A stretch of DNA of 64,000 nucleotides from Aristaeella lactis (GTDB taxonomy: Bacteria; Bacillota; Clostridia; Christensenellales; Aristaeellaceae), in contig NZ_CP069421.1 of NCBI RefSeq assembly GCF_018118585.1, forward strand, positions 1,674,001 through 1,738,000, given 5' to 3'. This document shows, in pieces, positions 17,237 to 26,375 of the stretch (position 1 is the stretch's first letter; each line of letters opens with the position of its first letter). The notes beneath the pieces are model-generated. The model saw nothing but the letters and a program-made list of their open reading frames with translations. It searched no databases and had not been told where the DNA came from. The position numbers were made by a program, and so were the translations under genes.

Positions 17237-18352
17237 TTATAGGATGATCAACTGCTTATCCGCTGTCGTCAGCGGTACGCAGCCGTTTTCCTTCACCAGG
17301 CAGGTGTTTTCGATCCTGACGCCGCCCACACCGGGCAGGTAGATACCGGGTTCCACGGTGATCACAACGCCGGCCTGCAGGACGTCCTTACATCTCTGGC
17401 TAAGCCGCGGCTCCTCGTGGATGTCGATTCCGACGGAATGCCCCAGTCCATGGCCGAAGCGTCCGGCGTATCCCCTTGCGTCAATGTAATCCCGGGCCAG
17501 TTTGTCCAGCTCTTCACCGGTTTTGCCGGCCATGAGCGCGTCCTCGCACATGCTCTGGGCCCGAAGCACGGTCTCATAGACTGTGCGCATCTCATCGGAC
17601 GGCTTGCCGAGGGCAACCGTACGCGTCATGTCACTGCAGTATCCGCCGACCTTCGCGCCGAAGTCCATGGTGATCATGTCGCCGTTCTTCAGCGTCCTGC
17701 TGCCGGGGATCGCGTGGCAGAGACTGCCGTTTTCGCCCGAAGCGATGATGGTGTCAAAAGCGAACTCATCCGCGCCCAGGCGGAGCATCGTAAAGTCCAG
17801 TTCGATCTGCAGTTCCTTTTCCGTCATACCCGGCCGGATTTTCGGCAGGATCGCGTTGAATGCTTCCGAGGTGATATCGCACGCTTTGCGGATGGCTACG
17901 ATTTCGGCCGGGGTCTTGATCTCCCGGAGCTTCTGGGGTGCACCCTTCAGGGGAACAAAGGAGATTTCCTCTCCCACCGCGGCGCGCAGGTCTTCAAACG
18001 CGTCCACGGAAAGCCAGTTGGTTTCAACCCGGAGTTCAGTAATCTCTTCAGCCTTCACCAGTTCCGAAAGGACCCGGTTATGGTTTCGTCCTGTTTCGGT
18101 CATTTCCACCCGGAAACCGGGCGCCTGCCGCTCTGCCTGTTCTGTATAGCGGAAGTCAGTGATGATCACCCGGCTTGCTTCGGATATATAAACGAGTCCT
18201 TCGCCTGTATATCCTTCCGTCAGGTAGAACATATTGGAGGGATCATGCACTGCCACAGCCGTTTTCGGGCCGGCATGCAGGTAATTGATCAGCCGTTCGG
18301 CTGCGGTCAAATGTATCACGCCTTTCCGGACGAAACCCTTATTTGGGCACAT
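17237..18352 (-). CDS. Xaa-Pro aminopeptidase (M24 metallopeptidase)
   Basis: 371 residues from the ATG at 18352. Starts at GTG 18319 or TTG 18310 are at least as likely because GGAAAGG lies just before them and family proteins begin at the TAAERLINYL segment. It has a creatinase-like N-domain, then the pita-bread fold with metal ligands in MDFGAKVGGYCSDMTRT, GHGLGHSVGIDIHEEP and VEPGIYLPGVGGVRIEN. It removes an N-terminal residue preceding proline in the cytoplasm. It heads the efp operon, as in many Bacillota. Confidence 0.92.
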   Translation of the reverse strand: MCPNKGFVRKGVIHLTAAERLINYLHAGPKTAVAVHDPSNMFYLTEGYTGEGLVYISEASRVIITDFRYTEQAERQAPGFRVEMTETGRNHNRVLSELVKAEEITELRVETNWLSVDAFEDLRAAVGEEISFVPLKGAPQKLREIKTPAEIVAIRKACDITSEAFNAILPKIRPGMTEKELQIELDFTMLRLGADEFAFDTIIASGENGSLCHAIPGSRTLKNGDMITMDFGAKVGGYCSDMTRTVALGKPSDEMRTVYETVLRAQSMCEDALMAGKTGEELDKLARDYIDARGYAGRFGHGLGHSVGIDIHEEPRLSQRCKDVLQAGVVITVEPGIYLPGVGGVRIENTCLVKENGCVPLTTADKQLIIL

Positions 18353-18456
18353 CCACAGGACATTTTATCATATCCGGTTCCGTTTGAAAAGAAAAAACTG
18401 ACAAAAATGCCTGTATTCATTTTCTTACAGCCTTTTTCCTCATTCCCCGCCCATAT

Positions 18457-18486
18457 AAAAAAGAACTCATGCCTCAGCATGAGTTC
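18457..18486 (-). terminator. Intrinsic terminator after thrC
   Basis: GAACTCATGC / GCATGAGTTC (18463-18486) with a CTCA loop. On the minus strand it is followed by TTTTTT. Confidence 0.88.
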
Positions 18487-18493
18487 TCTCCGC

Positions 18494-18527
18494 AATTGTT
18501 CATTGTTAATTGTTCATTGTTCATTTG
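18494..18527. repeat. Intergenic TTCATTG/TTAATTG word tract
   Basis: Tandem 7-base words (TTGTTCA, TTGTTAA) packed between the thrC stop and its terminator. Related tracts occur at 26310-26344, 29022-29055, 29948-30000, 33750-33785, 38722-38757 and 40597-40620. Confidence 0.6.
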
Positions 18528-18528
18528 A

Positions 18529-20025
18529 TCAAAGCTCGAAGGCTTTGATCACCGCTTCTCCCATAGCATTCCGCTCGCATACGGCGGTATGGCGCACGGG
18601 CAGGTCCTTCAGTGCCCGGACCTGGGCCGGCATCGGAATACCGGACAGCTTTTCCAGTTCCTCGCTGCAGGTAAAGGCGTCTTTTCCTTCCGCCGCTTCT
18701 GCTCCGGCCACCCCGCGCAGCACATCCGCCGCGAACTTGTAGGGGCTGGCGGTGGACAGCAGGATGGTCGGCGTGGCATCGTTTGTCTTCAGCCTGTACT
18801 GGCGAAGCACATACGCGCCTACTGCCGTGTGCGGATCCATCAGGTAGTGATCCTCGCGGAACCGTTTGCCGATCTCGGCCACGGTATCCTTGTTGTCCGC
18901 GCAGTCTGCCCAGAACACATCCGCAAGCCAGTCGCGGCGCTGTTCACCGATGGAGTAGCTTCCGCATTCCTTCAGCTGTTCCATCCAGGTCTTAACCAGT
19001 GCGCCGTCCCGGTCCGTCGCCTCATACAGCAGCCGTTCCAGGTTGGAGGACACGAGGATGTCCATGCTGGGACTCAGCGTCTTGAAGAACGTGCGGTGGG
19101 TGGAATAGATTCCGCTTCCGAAGAAGTCTGTCAGCACGTTGTTCCGGTTGCTGGCGCAGATCAGCTTATTCACCGGCAGGCCCATATTCCTGGCATAATA
19201 GCCCGCCAGGATGTCACCGAAGTTGCCGGTCGGCACGCAGAAGTTAACGGCTTCACCGGGGGCAATGGCGTGTTTGTTGACCAGGTCCGCGTAGGCGGAG
19301 AAATAATAGACGATCTGCGGCACCAGGCGGCCGAAGTTGATGGAGTTCGCGGAAGACAGGATCTTGCCGCGTTTTTCCATCTGCCGGATGAAATCCTGGG
19401 AGGAGAACAGTTCTTTTACACCGGTCTGTGCATCGTCAAAGTTGCCCTTGACCGCGATCACATGCGTGTTGTTTCCGCCGGTGGTCACCATCTGCAGCTT
19501 CTGCACGTCGCTGACGCCGTCCAGCGGATAGAACACCGTGCAGCTGGTGCCGGGCACATCCCGGAACCCTTCAAGGGCTGCTTTGCCGGTGTCACCGCTT
19601 GTCGCGACCAGAATGCTGATCTCCCGCTTCTCCCCGTTTTTCAGGGCAGAAAGGCGGGTCAGGTGCGGAAGCAGCTGAAGCGCCATATCCTTGAACGCCA
19701 GGGTCGGTCCGTGGAACAGTTCCAGCACCCACGTGCTGTCATCGATCTGCGTGACCGGCGCGATCTCCGGCGTGTCAAAACGTTCCGTGCTGTAAGCCGC
19801 GCGAACCGCTTCTTCAATTTCCGGAATGCTGAAGTCTTCCAGGTAGCGTTTCAGGATAGACACCGCGCGTGCGGCGTAGTCCATCTCGCAGAATGTTGAG
19901 ATCCTCTGCATCGGAACAGTCGGAAACATGGCCGGTACATACAGGCCGCCGTCGGGAGCCAGTCCGTGCAGGATCGCCTGGCTGGCTGTGACGCAGCTTT
20001 CGCCGCGGGTGGAAAAGAATGACAC
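18529..20025 (-). CDS. thrC: Threonine synthase
   Basis: 498 residues. It opens at a GTG with GGAGG 11 bases upstream. The long (yeast/E. coli-type) threonine synthase shows FSTRGE at the start, the PLP lysine in LAFKDMALQLLP, the phosphate-binding ATSGDTGKAALEGF and the NSINFGRLVPQIVYYFSAY segment. It converts O-phosphohomoserine to threonine with pyridoxal phosphate. No other threonine gene is adjacent. It follows a P-loop protein gene after a hairpin and ends at a strong terminator. Confidence 0.95.
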   Translation of the reverse strand: MSFFSTRGESCVTASQAILHGLAPDGGLYVPAMFPTVPMQRISTFCEMDYAARAVSILKRYLEDFSIPEIEEAVRAAYSTERFDTPEIAPVTQIDDSTWVLELFHGPTLAFKDMALQLLPHLTRLSALKNGEKREISILVATSGDTGKAALEGFRDVPGTSCTVFYPLDGVSDVQKLQMVTTGGNNTHVIAVKGNFDDAQTGVKELFSSQDFIRQMEKRGKILSSANSINFGRLVPQIVYYFSAYADLVNKHAIAPGEAVNFCVPTGNFGDILAGYYARNMGLPVNKLICASNRNNVLTDFFGSGIYSTHRTFFKTLSPSMDILVSSNLERLLYEATDRDGALVKTWMEQLKECGSYSIGEQRRDWLADVFWADCADNKDTVAEIGKRFREDHYLMDPHTAVGAYVLRQYRLKTNDATPTILLSTASPYKFAADVLRGVAGAEAAEGKDAFTCSEELEKLSGIPMPAQVRALKDLPVRHTAVCERNAMGEAVIKAFEL

Positions 20026-20070
20026 GAGTCAATCGACCTCCGGTTTCAGGATAGGCATCTGCCTTCATAC

Positions 20071-20103
20071 AAAGAGGCGCCGGGGTTGATCCGCCGCCTC
20101 TTT
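20071..20103 (-). terminator. Hairpin between P-loop protein gene and thrC
   Basis: AAAGAGGCG (20071-20079) / CGCCTCTTT (20095-20103) with a 15-base loop. The T-tract on the minus strand is short (TTTG), so it may be a partial terminator. Confidence 0.6.
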
Positions 20104-20120
20104 CGTGTTTGTCTGTTTGA

Positions 20121-20531
20121 TCAGATGAGGTACTGCTTGAAGAAGACCGGAATCTCCTCAGGATCAGCACTCAGACTCAGGACGAAGTCCACATCGTGTT
20201 TCGCAGCCAGTTCAACCAGAACCTTCACAATCGGCTCTGTCTCCGCCAGCTCCGTGCGGCACAGCTTCAGGAACGCGTCGATGAAGATGGTGCCAACGTC
20301 GAAGTTGGAGGAAAGGATTCCGCAGAGGAAACCGATAAACATATCGGCGTTGCGAATATGATAATCTTCGGCGTTGATGAAACGGACCTTGTGGTCCACG
20401 TCGAACATGTAGCGATTGTCATCATCAAGGAAAATGACGTCGTGAACCGCATCGCGGGCAGTGGTATTGGTCAGGTCAATCAGCCGCTTCGTTTTACCGG
20501 AGCCCTTTTTGCCTGCAATTACCTGTATCAT
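20121..20531 (-). CDS. Small P-loop ATP-binding protein
   Basis: 136 residues. It opens MIQVIAGKKGSGKTKRL, a clear Walker A loop, followed by FLDDDNRYMFDV (possible Walker B region). No helicase or kinase lid motifs are seen. Such small proteins are widespread and uncharacterised in clostridia and are sometimes labelled PilT-like, which I would not trust. It lies 46 bases after addB and probably shares its transcript. The function is unknown. Confidence 0.8.
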   Translation of the reverse strand: MIQVIAGKKGSGKTKRLIDLTNTTARDAVHDVIFLDDDNRYMFDVDHKVRFINAEDYHIRNADMFIGFLCGILSSNFDVGTIFIDAFLKLCRTELAETEPIVKVLVELAAKHDVDFVLSLSADPEEIPVFFKQYLI

Positions 20532-20577
20532 GGGAATCAGCCTCCTTTTATGGGGTTTTCTCTGACGCCATTATACG

Positions 20578-23500
20578 CTACTTTTCTGTTTCGCGCAACG
20601 TGTTTTTCCCCGCAATATCCTGATATGTGATTTCCTTGTCCCGGACGCGGGTTTTGCCGTTTCCGAGGCGACAGATCGTCCTGTAATCACAGTACCGGCA
20701 CACAGAGCCTGTGGAATCCTCTCCGGGAGAAGCCTCAATCTCGCCTTCCCGCATCCGTTCACACAGCTCCCCGGCTTTTTCCAGCGCCGCGTCCGTCAGT
20801 CCCCGGAGTGTTTTTTCCTCCATGACCCAGGAAGCGCTTTTCGAAAGGGTCCCGTCCTGTTTGAAAACCTTATCCACAGAAAAAGGTCTGATATCCCGGT
20901 CCATGGCCCGGATCACGTCCTCTTCCGCGGCAGCCACGCCCTTCATCCGCGTCTTGTCGATCCGGTCCGCTTCAATCTCTTCCGGGTTATCTGTTTTGGT
21001 TTCCACTTCCTTATCAATCACCGGGAAATAGAAGGCACCTGCCAGATGCGCTCCGGGCATGCTTTCAGCCGCCGCCTTCAGGTAGATCATCAGCTGCAGC
21101 TGTTCCCCGGTCGCCATCCGCGCCGGATCCGGTTTCTTTTCCCGGCTCTTGTTGTCCACAATCCGCAGCCAGATACCTTCGCCGTTCTCATAGGTGTCGA
21201 TCCGGTCAATCTTGCCCCGGATAGCCGCCCGGCTGCCGTCAGACAGCGTCATCACGATGGGCGGGAGACCTTCCGCGTCTCCGAATGCCTGCTCCGTCGC
21301 GATTGTCCTGAAATCGCTGTTGGCCGCGAACCGGGTCAGCACGTGGGCAGCCCGGCGCACCCGGCGGACATAGCCTTCGCCCGTCCACTCTCCCAGGGCA
21401 TCTCCCTGCAGCGGACTGTCTTTCCATTCCTCCGTCAGTTCCGCCAGGATCGGTTCCAGCACGTCGTCCACCTGTTCCGGTGTGAATCCCGGCCAGCGGC
21501 TGTCTGCTCCTGCCCGTTTCATATACCGGTCCAGCGCCTCATGGAAGAATGTACCGGCATCATTGCTTTCAAAGGTAAAAGTGTCCTGCTGCACCGGCCG
21601 CAGGCCGTAATCAATAAAATGCCTGTAAGGGCAGGAGGCAAACTGTTCCAGCCGGCTCACAGACAGGCGGTCGGTCATGAACAGTCTCCTGGCGGTTTCC
21701 TTTTCCAGCTTCTGCTTTTCTTTCTTTGGCAGCAATTCATCCAGCATCCGGTGTGCCGTGTTGCCGTATTGTCCGCTGTGCAGCAGCTGGATCAGGGCTT
21801 TTTTCCAGTCCGCGGGTACGTCCCCGATCTCCCCTTTTTTGATTTCCGTAAGCCAGGGGCCCAGTCCGTCTATCGCGGCCCTGGGAGTAACGGGATCTGT
21901 CCGTTTTTCATTTCCCAGGACTCCGCCTTCTTCCTGCAGTTCCGGGAAAAGTTCCTCCAGCTGGATGATCAGGCCGTCCGGCTGCAGCGCGCCGCCGTCT
22001 TCCGTCCGGAGGCTCCATGTTACCATCAGTTTATCCAGCGGCAGTGTCAGCGTCCGGTAAAAATCGTATTTGCGGATCAGGCAGCCCGTTTCCCGGCTGA
22101 TTCCGATCGTCCTGCCCGAGGCTTCTTCCAGTTTCCGGCGTTCCGGATCCGTCAGCCATCCGCTTTCAGGAGCCGCCAGCATCCCGTCCTGTGCCTGTGC
22201 CAGCACAAGCGCCTTGATCTCGCCGGCCAGCAGATGGCCCACTTCGCCGATAATGACGCCGTTTTCCTCTTCCGGCAGTGCCGCAAGGGATGCCTGCGCC
22301 AGGGCGCTTTCCAGCATATATTTCAGGTCCCGGATCGCCGCCCGCTTCTTCCCGAGCAGCGTCTGGAGCTGTTCAAGCAGGTCCGCCAGCAGTTTGCCGA
22401 TCTGCCTGTTGATTACTGCCTCCCGATACATTTCACGGTCCAGCAGGATTTCTTCCTCTTCCTCCATCCGGACCCAAACATTCATTTCTTCCAGAAAATC
22501 CGCCAGTGCGGAGGCGGATTCACCTGCGTTGTCCGCTTCCTTCAGTTCGTTCCTGAGTTTTTCAAGCGGCGTCAGCAGCCGCAGGCGGCACGCTTCAGCT
22601 TCCGCCGCGTTTTCCCCCGCGGTAAAAGGCTTCTGCCACCGCCGGCCTTCCACGCCGTGCGCCAGGGCATAGCTTTCCAGCAGCAGTCCTTCCTCCTCCG
22701 TCAGCAGGCTGAAACCGCTTCTGGCCATGTTGGTCACGTTTTCCGTCCGGTATCCGTCGCTCAGGCAGGAAAGCGCACACAGAAGCATCCGGCATACCGG
22801 ATGATCCTCCGCTTTATCCTTCTGCTGCCAGACAAAAGGAATCCCGTTGATCTTCAGGTTGGAGCGGAGCACTCCCGCGGATGCCGCGCCCGAGGGCAGC
22901 GCAATTGCCATTTCGCTCCACGCCGTTCCTTCTTCATTCCATTTCCGCAGGGTCGCGCTGATCTTTTCCGCCTCATCCCACGGCGTACTTCCCGCGTACA
23001 GGGTCACCGTACTCCGGGCATCCCCTGTCCACTTTTCCGGATTCAGCGCAAAAAGGTTCCTGTCCAGGAAAGCCAGTGCCGCTGCGCAGTTTTCCCGGCT
23101 GTTTTTCAGCATGATCTCCTCAGCTGCGATGCCATGTTCCTCCAGGGCTTGAGTCAGCCGGTCCACGCTCTCCCGCTGGCTTGAAAAGATCCTGCCGTCC
23201 GGTGCCTTGTCCGTGTCCGTCACCAGGAATACTGTGAGGCTGTTCACATCCTCGCAGATCCCGGCAAGCAGTTTCCGAAGGTCAGGCCGGATTGTGTCAA
23301 AACCATATACCGCCACGTCCGCCGTTTTCCACATACCGCTTCGTCTCAGGCGGTCCACGGTGTCGGCCCAGGCTGTTTTCTCGTCATCAAATTGTTCAGA
23401 GATCAGTTCTTCATATCCCTGCCAGATGGTTTTCAGGTCATTCAGTTTGGCACGTTCCGCCCCGGTCACAGCCGATGCGGCATACGCTTCCAGTTCCTCC

Positions 23501-23901
23501 GGCGTCATGTCGCTCTCACGCAGTTCATCCAGGGCCTCTTCAACCCGTTTCACCGCACCGGGCAGGTCTGTCATATCCTTGTAATAGACAAGCTCGTCCG
23601 CCTTTTCAGTCATCACCCGGTGGACCGCCATTGCCCGGCCCATTTCGTTCAGCAGGCGTTTCGTTCCTGTACCGGTTCGTTCCTTAACCTGCTGTTTCAT
23701 TTTCCGCGGGCTGATCACCTGGATGTCCAGGAGTCCCGGCAGCTTCAGGCCCGTGATCAGGTCCCGCTCCGCCTGCAGGGTGTACTGCTCCGGCACATAC
23801 AGGATCAGCCTCCGTCCGGCGTTCCTGCTTTCCTCCGCTGTGCGGAGCACCATCGGCCAGACTCGCCCGCTCCGGTCCCCGATAATCTTAACCTTGCTCA
23901 T
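20578..23901 (-). CDS. addB: AddB/RexB-type helicase-exonuclease subunit (no AddA beside it)
   Basis: 1107 residues from the ATG at 23901, preceded by GGGGAAG. An in-frame upstream ATG at 24153 runs through repeat DNA and is rejected. The C-terminal PD-(D/E)XK nuclease is clear: GKIDRID, VDNKS and QLQLMIYLKAA. The iron-sulfur cysteines are present as SCPYRHF plus CRYCDYRTIC. In the family, AddB works with AddA on double-strand break ends. Two oddities: the N-terminal Walker A expected in AddB (GxxGxGKS/T) reads GDRSGRVWPM and lacks the lysine, and addA, normally directly downstream, is absent here. It may be elsewhere, or this may be a solitary AddB-like nuclease. Confidence 0.85.
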   Translation of the reverse strand: MSKVKIIGDRSGRVWPMVLRTAEESRNAGRRLILYVPEQYTLQAERDLITGLKLPGLLDIQVISPRKMKQQVKERTGTGTKRLLNEMGRAMAVHRVMTEKADELVYYKDMTDLPGAVKRVEEALDELRESDMTPEELEAYAASAVTGAERAKLNDLKTIWQGYEELISEQFDDEKTAWADTVDRLRRSGMWKTADVAVYGFDTIRPDLRKLLAGICEDVNSLTVFLVTDTDKAPDGRIFSSQRESVDRLTQALEEHGIAAEEIMLKNSRENCAAALAFLDRNLFALNPEKWTGDARSTVTLYAGSTPWDEAEKISATLRKWNEEGTAWSEMAIALPSGAASAGVLRSNLKINGIPFVWQQKDKAEDHPVCRMLLCALSCLSDGYRTENVTNMARSGFSLLTEEEGLLLESYALAHGVEGRRWQKPFTAGENAAEAEACRLRLLTPLEKLRNELKEADNAGESASALADFLEEMNVWVRMEEEEEILLDREMYREAVINRQIGKLLADLLEQLQTLLGKKRAAIRDLKYMLESALAQASLAALPEEENGVIIGEVGHLLAGEIKALVLAQAQDGMLAAPESGWLTDPERRKLEEASGRTIGISRETGCLIRKYDFYRTLTLPLDKLMVTWSLRTEDGGALQPDGLIIQLEELFPELQEEGGVLGNEKRTDPVTPRAAIDGLGPWLTEIKKGEIGDVPADWKKALIQLLHSGQYGNTAHRMLDELLPKKEKQKLEKETARRLFMTDRLSVSRLEQFASCPYRHFIDYGLRPVQQDTFTFESNDAGTFFHEALDRYMKRAGADSRWPGFTPEQVDDVLEPILAELTEEWKDSPLQGDALGEWTGEGYVRRVRRAAHVLTRFAANSDFRTIATEQAFGDAEGLPPIVMTLSDGSRAAIRGKIDRIDTYENGEGIWLRIVDNKSREKKPDPARMATGEQLQLMIYLKAAAESMPGAHLAGAFYFPVIDKEVETKTDNPEEIEADRIDKTRMKGVAAAEEDVIRAMDRDIRPFSVDKVFKQDGTLSKSASWVMEEKTLRGLTDAALEKAGELCERMREGEIEASPGEDSTGSVCRYCDYRTICRLGNGKTRVRDKEITYQDIAGKNTLRETEK

Positions 23902-24020
23902 GTCTGTCTTCCCCGCCACTTCAGAGGCAAACTCTTCACTCTTCAGTTGAGCAGCTGTCCAAATCTTTGATTTGGGTAACAGCTGCCATGCTACAGCCGT
24001 CAAAGTACCATCAGTACTTT

Positions 24021-24137
24021 GGGCGAAGATCCGATGACCGCCAGTGGCGGAAATCTCATCGGATCTGAGGTCAATCGAAAGGGAGCAAGCTCCACAGTGT
24101 GGAGTTGCGACCATTGAGATTGCGGAACACGGCGATC
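24021..24137 (+). repeat. Structured repeat, copy 1 (leader of addB)
   Basis: About 117 bases that align with 41177-41300. They contain the palindromes CCGCCAGTGGCGG and CTCCACAGTGTGGAG, bracketed by GATCCGATGA / TCATCGGATC. Bracket arms differ between copies but stay complementary. Further hairpins (CAAAGTAC/GTACTTTG, CAAATC/GATTTG) fill 23950-24020. It lies 120 bases before the addB start. Confidence 0.7.
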
Positions 24138-24262
24138 GCAGTTCACTGTTCACTCTAAACTCATTCTCTCAAACACTTGTCATTATACATAATGTATTGT
24201 TTGTTTACCATATAAAGTACAGACTGACAATTCTTCATTCTTCATTTTTCATTATCCATCCC

Positions 24263-24291
24263 TTGCCTGCCAGCGGTGAATGTGCTAAAGT
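24263..24291 (+). promoter_or_regulatory. Probable promoter of the YitT-type gene
   Basis: TTGCCT (24263-24268), 17-base spacer, TAAAGT (24286-24291), 60 bases before the ATG at 24351. Confidence 0.5.
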
Positions 24292-24350
24292 TCTTTTGTA
24301 TTTATTTTGTATTTCAGGCAGCCTCTATGGCCCGGAAGGGGTGTTCTCTC

Positions 24351-25228
24351 ATGGTTAAATCCGTTCGTTCCGCAATCAGCAGGCATCCGGCGGCAGCGGA
24401 GCGTTTCTTCTCTTATTCGCAGATCCTTCTTGGTGCGATAATCGCCGGTGCGGCCTATCCCCTGTTTATGACACCGAACCATATCGCGCCCGGCGGCATA
24501 ACCGGAATTGCCACAATCCTGAATCATCTGATGGGGTGGCGCGTCGGTGCTGTCTCCCTGATCCTGAATATTCCGCTGTTCCTGATCAGTTTCCGGGCAA
24601 TGGGCCGGATTTTCGCCTTCAGGAGCATTATCGCCACGCTGCTTTTCACGTTGTTCATTGACATCCTGCCCCTGCAGCCCATGACACATGATCCGCTGCT
24701 GGGGCCCTGTCGGGCGGCGTGATGCTGGGAGCCGGCCTGGGCCTGATCATGCGCGGCGGCGCCACCACCGGCGGCTCCGATATGATCGCCCGCATGGTGC
24801 ATAAACGCTTCCAGTTTATTTCCACAGGTTCCTTCCTCTTTGCCATCGACTGTGCCGTTGTCATTTCTGCCGGTTTCCTGATTGGTACCTCCGAGGCCCT
24901 TTACGCGCTGATCAACATTTTCCTGTCCGCCAAGGTGATGGACACCGTCATCGTCGGTTTCTCCTCAAACAAGGCCTGCTTTGTCATGTCCGCCCGCTGG
25001 CAGGAGATCGCGGATCGTGTCATGCGGGACATGGATCGCGGCGTTACCCTGCTCACTGCCCGCGGCGCCTATACCGGCACAGAACGTCCTACCCTGCTGT
25101 GCGTCATCAGCCGCAGCGAGATCATGACGTTCAAACGGATCCTGCACGAAGAGGATGAAAACGCCTTCGTCATCATTGTCGAAGCCCATGAAGCGATCGG
25201 TGACGGGTTCTCAGTAATGGAAAAATAA
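24351..25228 (+). pseudogene. YitT-family membrane protein, split by a one-base frameshift
   Basis: From the ATG at 24351 (GGAAGGGG 9 bases upstream) the first frame encodes four or so membrane helices typical of YitT/DUF161 proteins (PNHIAPGGITGIATILNHL) but stops at 24722 after DPLLGPCRAA. The second frame, 24719-25228, continues with GVMLGAGLGLIMRGGATTGGSD and the C-terminal DUF2179 domain. Adding one G to the run GGGG near 24704 restores PLLGALSGGVMLGAG and a normal 292-residue protein. The break may be a sequencing error or real. Family members are inner-membrane proteins of unknown transport function. Confidence 0.85.
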
Positions 25229-25248
25229 ATACGCCGGAATCATGAAAC

Positions 25249-25272
25249 AAGGGAGCCTTTCGGCTCCCCTTG
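25249..25272. terminator. Shared hairpin between convergent YitT and SPFH genes
   Basis: AAGGGAGCC / GGCTCCCCTT with a TTTC loop. It lies between a plus-strand stop at 25228 and a minus-strand stop at 25289. T-tracts are weak on both sides. Confidence 0.6.
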
Positions 25273-25288
25273 CTGCGTTACAGGTTCA

Positions 25289-26170
25289 TTATTCACCGAC
25301 TGCCTGCGTATCCGCGGCTCCGCCCAGGTTCAGGATCGGCATCGTGGTGCCGCCCTCTCCGCCCATATAGGTGGGCAGTTTGCCGTCCCAGGCTTTGATC
25401 TCGTTGAAGCGGATCAGGTTTTCCGTCAGGGATTCTGCGATCTTCTTGTTCGCTTCGGCTTCCGCTTCGCTGCGTACCTGCAGGGCGTAGGCATCTGCGT
25501 CCGCGTTGATCTTGGCCACATTGGCTTCAGCCTCGGCATTGATGCGTTTCCGTTCAGCCTGCTGCTGGGTTTCCATGGTCATCTGGTTCTGTTCGATCTC
25601 GGCCTGCAGCTTCTTCTGGGCAGCAACCTGCTTGGCTTCAACCGCGTCCGTGAAGGCGTCCGTAAAGTCCAGGTTCTCCAGGCTCACGCTGATCACGTTG
25701 ATGCCGTACTCGTCCAGTTCATTGTCCAGACCTTCACGGATCAGTTCGCTCAGCTTCTGGCGGTTCGCCACCAGGTTTTCAGCAGTGTATTTGCTGAACA
25801 CGCCTTTAGTGATCTCCAGCATCCGGGGATAAACCAGCTTATTGAAGTAGTCTGTGCCGACTTCCTTGAACAGGTTCATAGCCGTGCTCTTGTTGATGGC
25901 GTAGTTGATGGAACCGGTGATATCCACCTGCTGGATATCGCTGGAGAACGCCTGGGTTTCAAACGTGCTCTTCTGCTCCCGGTTGTCCATGGGAATAATG
26001 CTCTGGAAGGGACTCTTGAAATGCAGTCCTGCCTCCAGCGTAACATCCTCCACCTTACCGAATGTCGTTACAATACCCGTATATCCGGTCTGCACCGTCG
26101 CGGTACAGGTTGTCGCCACCACCAGTGCCAGGATGATAACAGCAACCAGAATGATCAGTCCCTTTTTCAT
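25289..26170 (-). CDS. SPFH/Band 7 (prohibitin-like) membrane protein
   Basis: 293 residues. One N-terminal membrane helix (residues about 4-24), then a Band 7 domain (about 25-200) and a coiled-coil rich in Ala, Glu and Gln (about 200-255), ending in a Gly-rich tail. Prohibitin/stomatin relatives form large membrane rings that scaffold proteases such as FtsH or organise membrane domains. No NfeD partner is adjacent. It is a single gene flanked by hairpins. Confidence 0.9.
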   Translation of the reverse strand: MKKGLIILVAVIILALVVATTCTATVQTGYTGIVTTFGKVEDVTLEAGLHFKSPFQSIIPMDNREQKSTFETQAFSSDIQQVDITGSINYAINKSTAMNLFKEVGTDYFNKLVYPRMLEITKGVFSKYTAENLVANRQKLSELIREGLDNELDEYGINVISVSLENLDFTDAFTDAVEAKQVAAQKKLQAEIEQNQMTMETQQQAERKRINAEAEANVAKINADADAYALQVRSEAEAEANKKIAESLTENLIRFNEIKAWDGKLPTYMGGEGGTTMPILNLGGAADTQAVGE

Positions 26171-26343
26171 AGTCTTTCGTTCCTTTCATGCCCTGAGGGC
26201 TTACTGCCGTTTCTTCTTATCGGCTGAAAGAAGAATACCAAAAACAACAGCTCCGGTAAATATCGTTTTCCGAAATTTACCGGAACCTATTTTTCCGTTT
26301 CCAAAATTATTCATTTTTCAGTTTTAAGTTTTCATTATTCATT

Positions 26344-26374
26344 AAAAACCTCCGGATCACACCGGAGGTTTTTT
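26344..26374 (-). terminator. Bidirectional-looking terminator after degV
   Basis: CCTCCGG / CCGGAGG with loop ATCACA (26349-26368), flanked by AAAAA on the left and TTTTTT on the right. It starts immediately past the DegV stop. Confidence 0.88.
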
Positions 26375-26375
26375 G

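Noticed and set aside
21046-23184. 712-codon plus-strand frame
   Set aside because: Antisense of addB, no start signal or recognisable domain.
23902-24153. Upstream start of addB adding 84 residues
   Set aside because: The extension translates the hairpin repeat region, has no ribosome site, and family proteins start at the MSKVKIIG segment.
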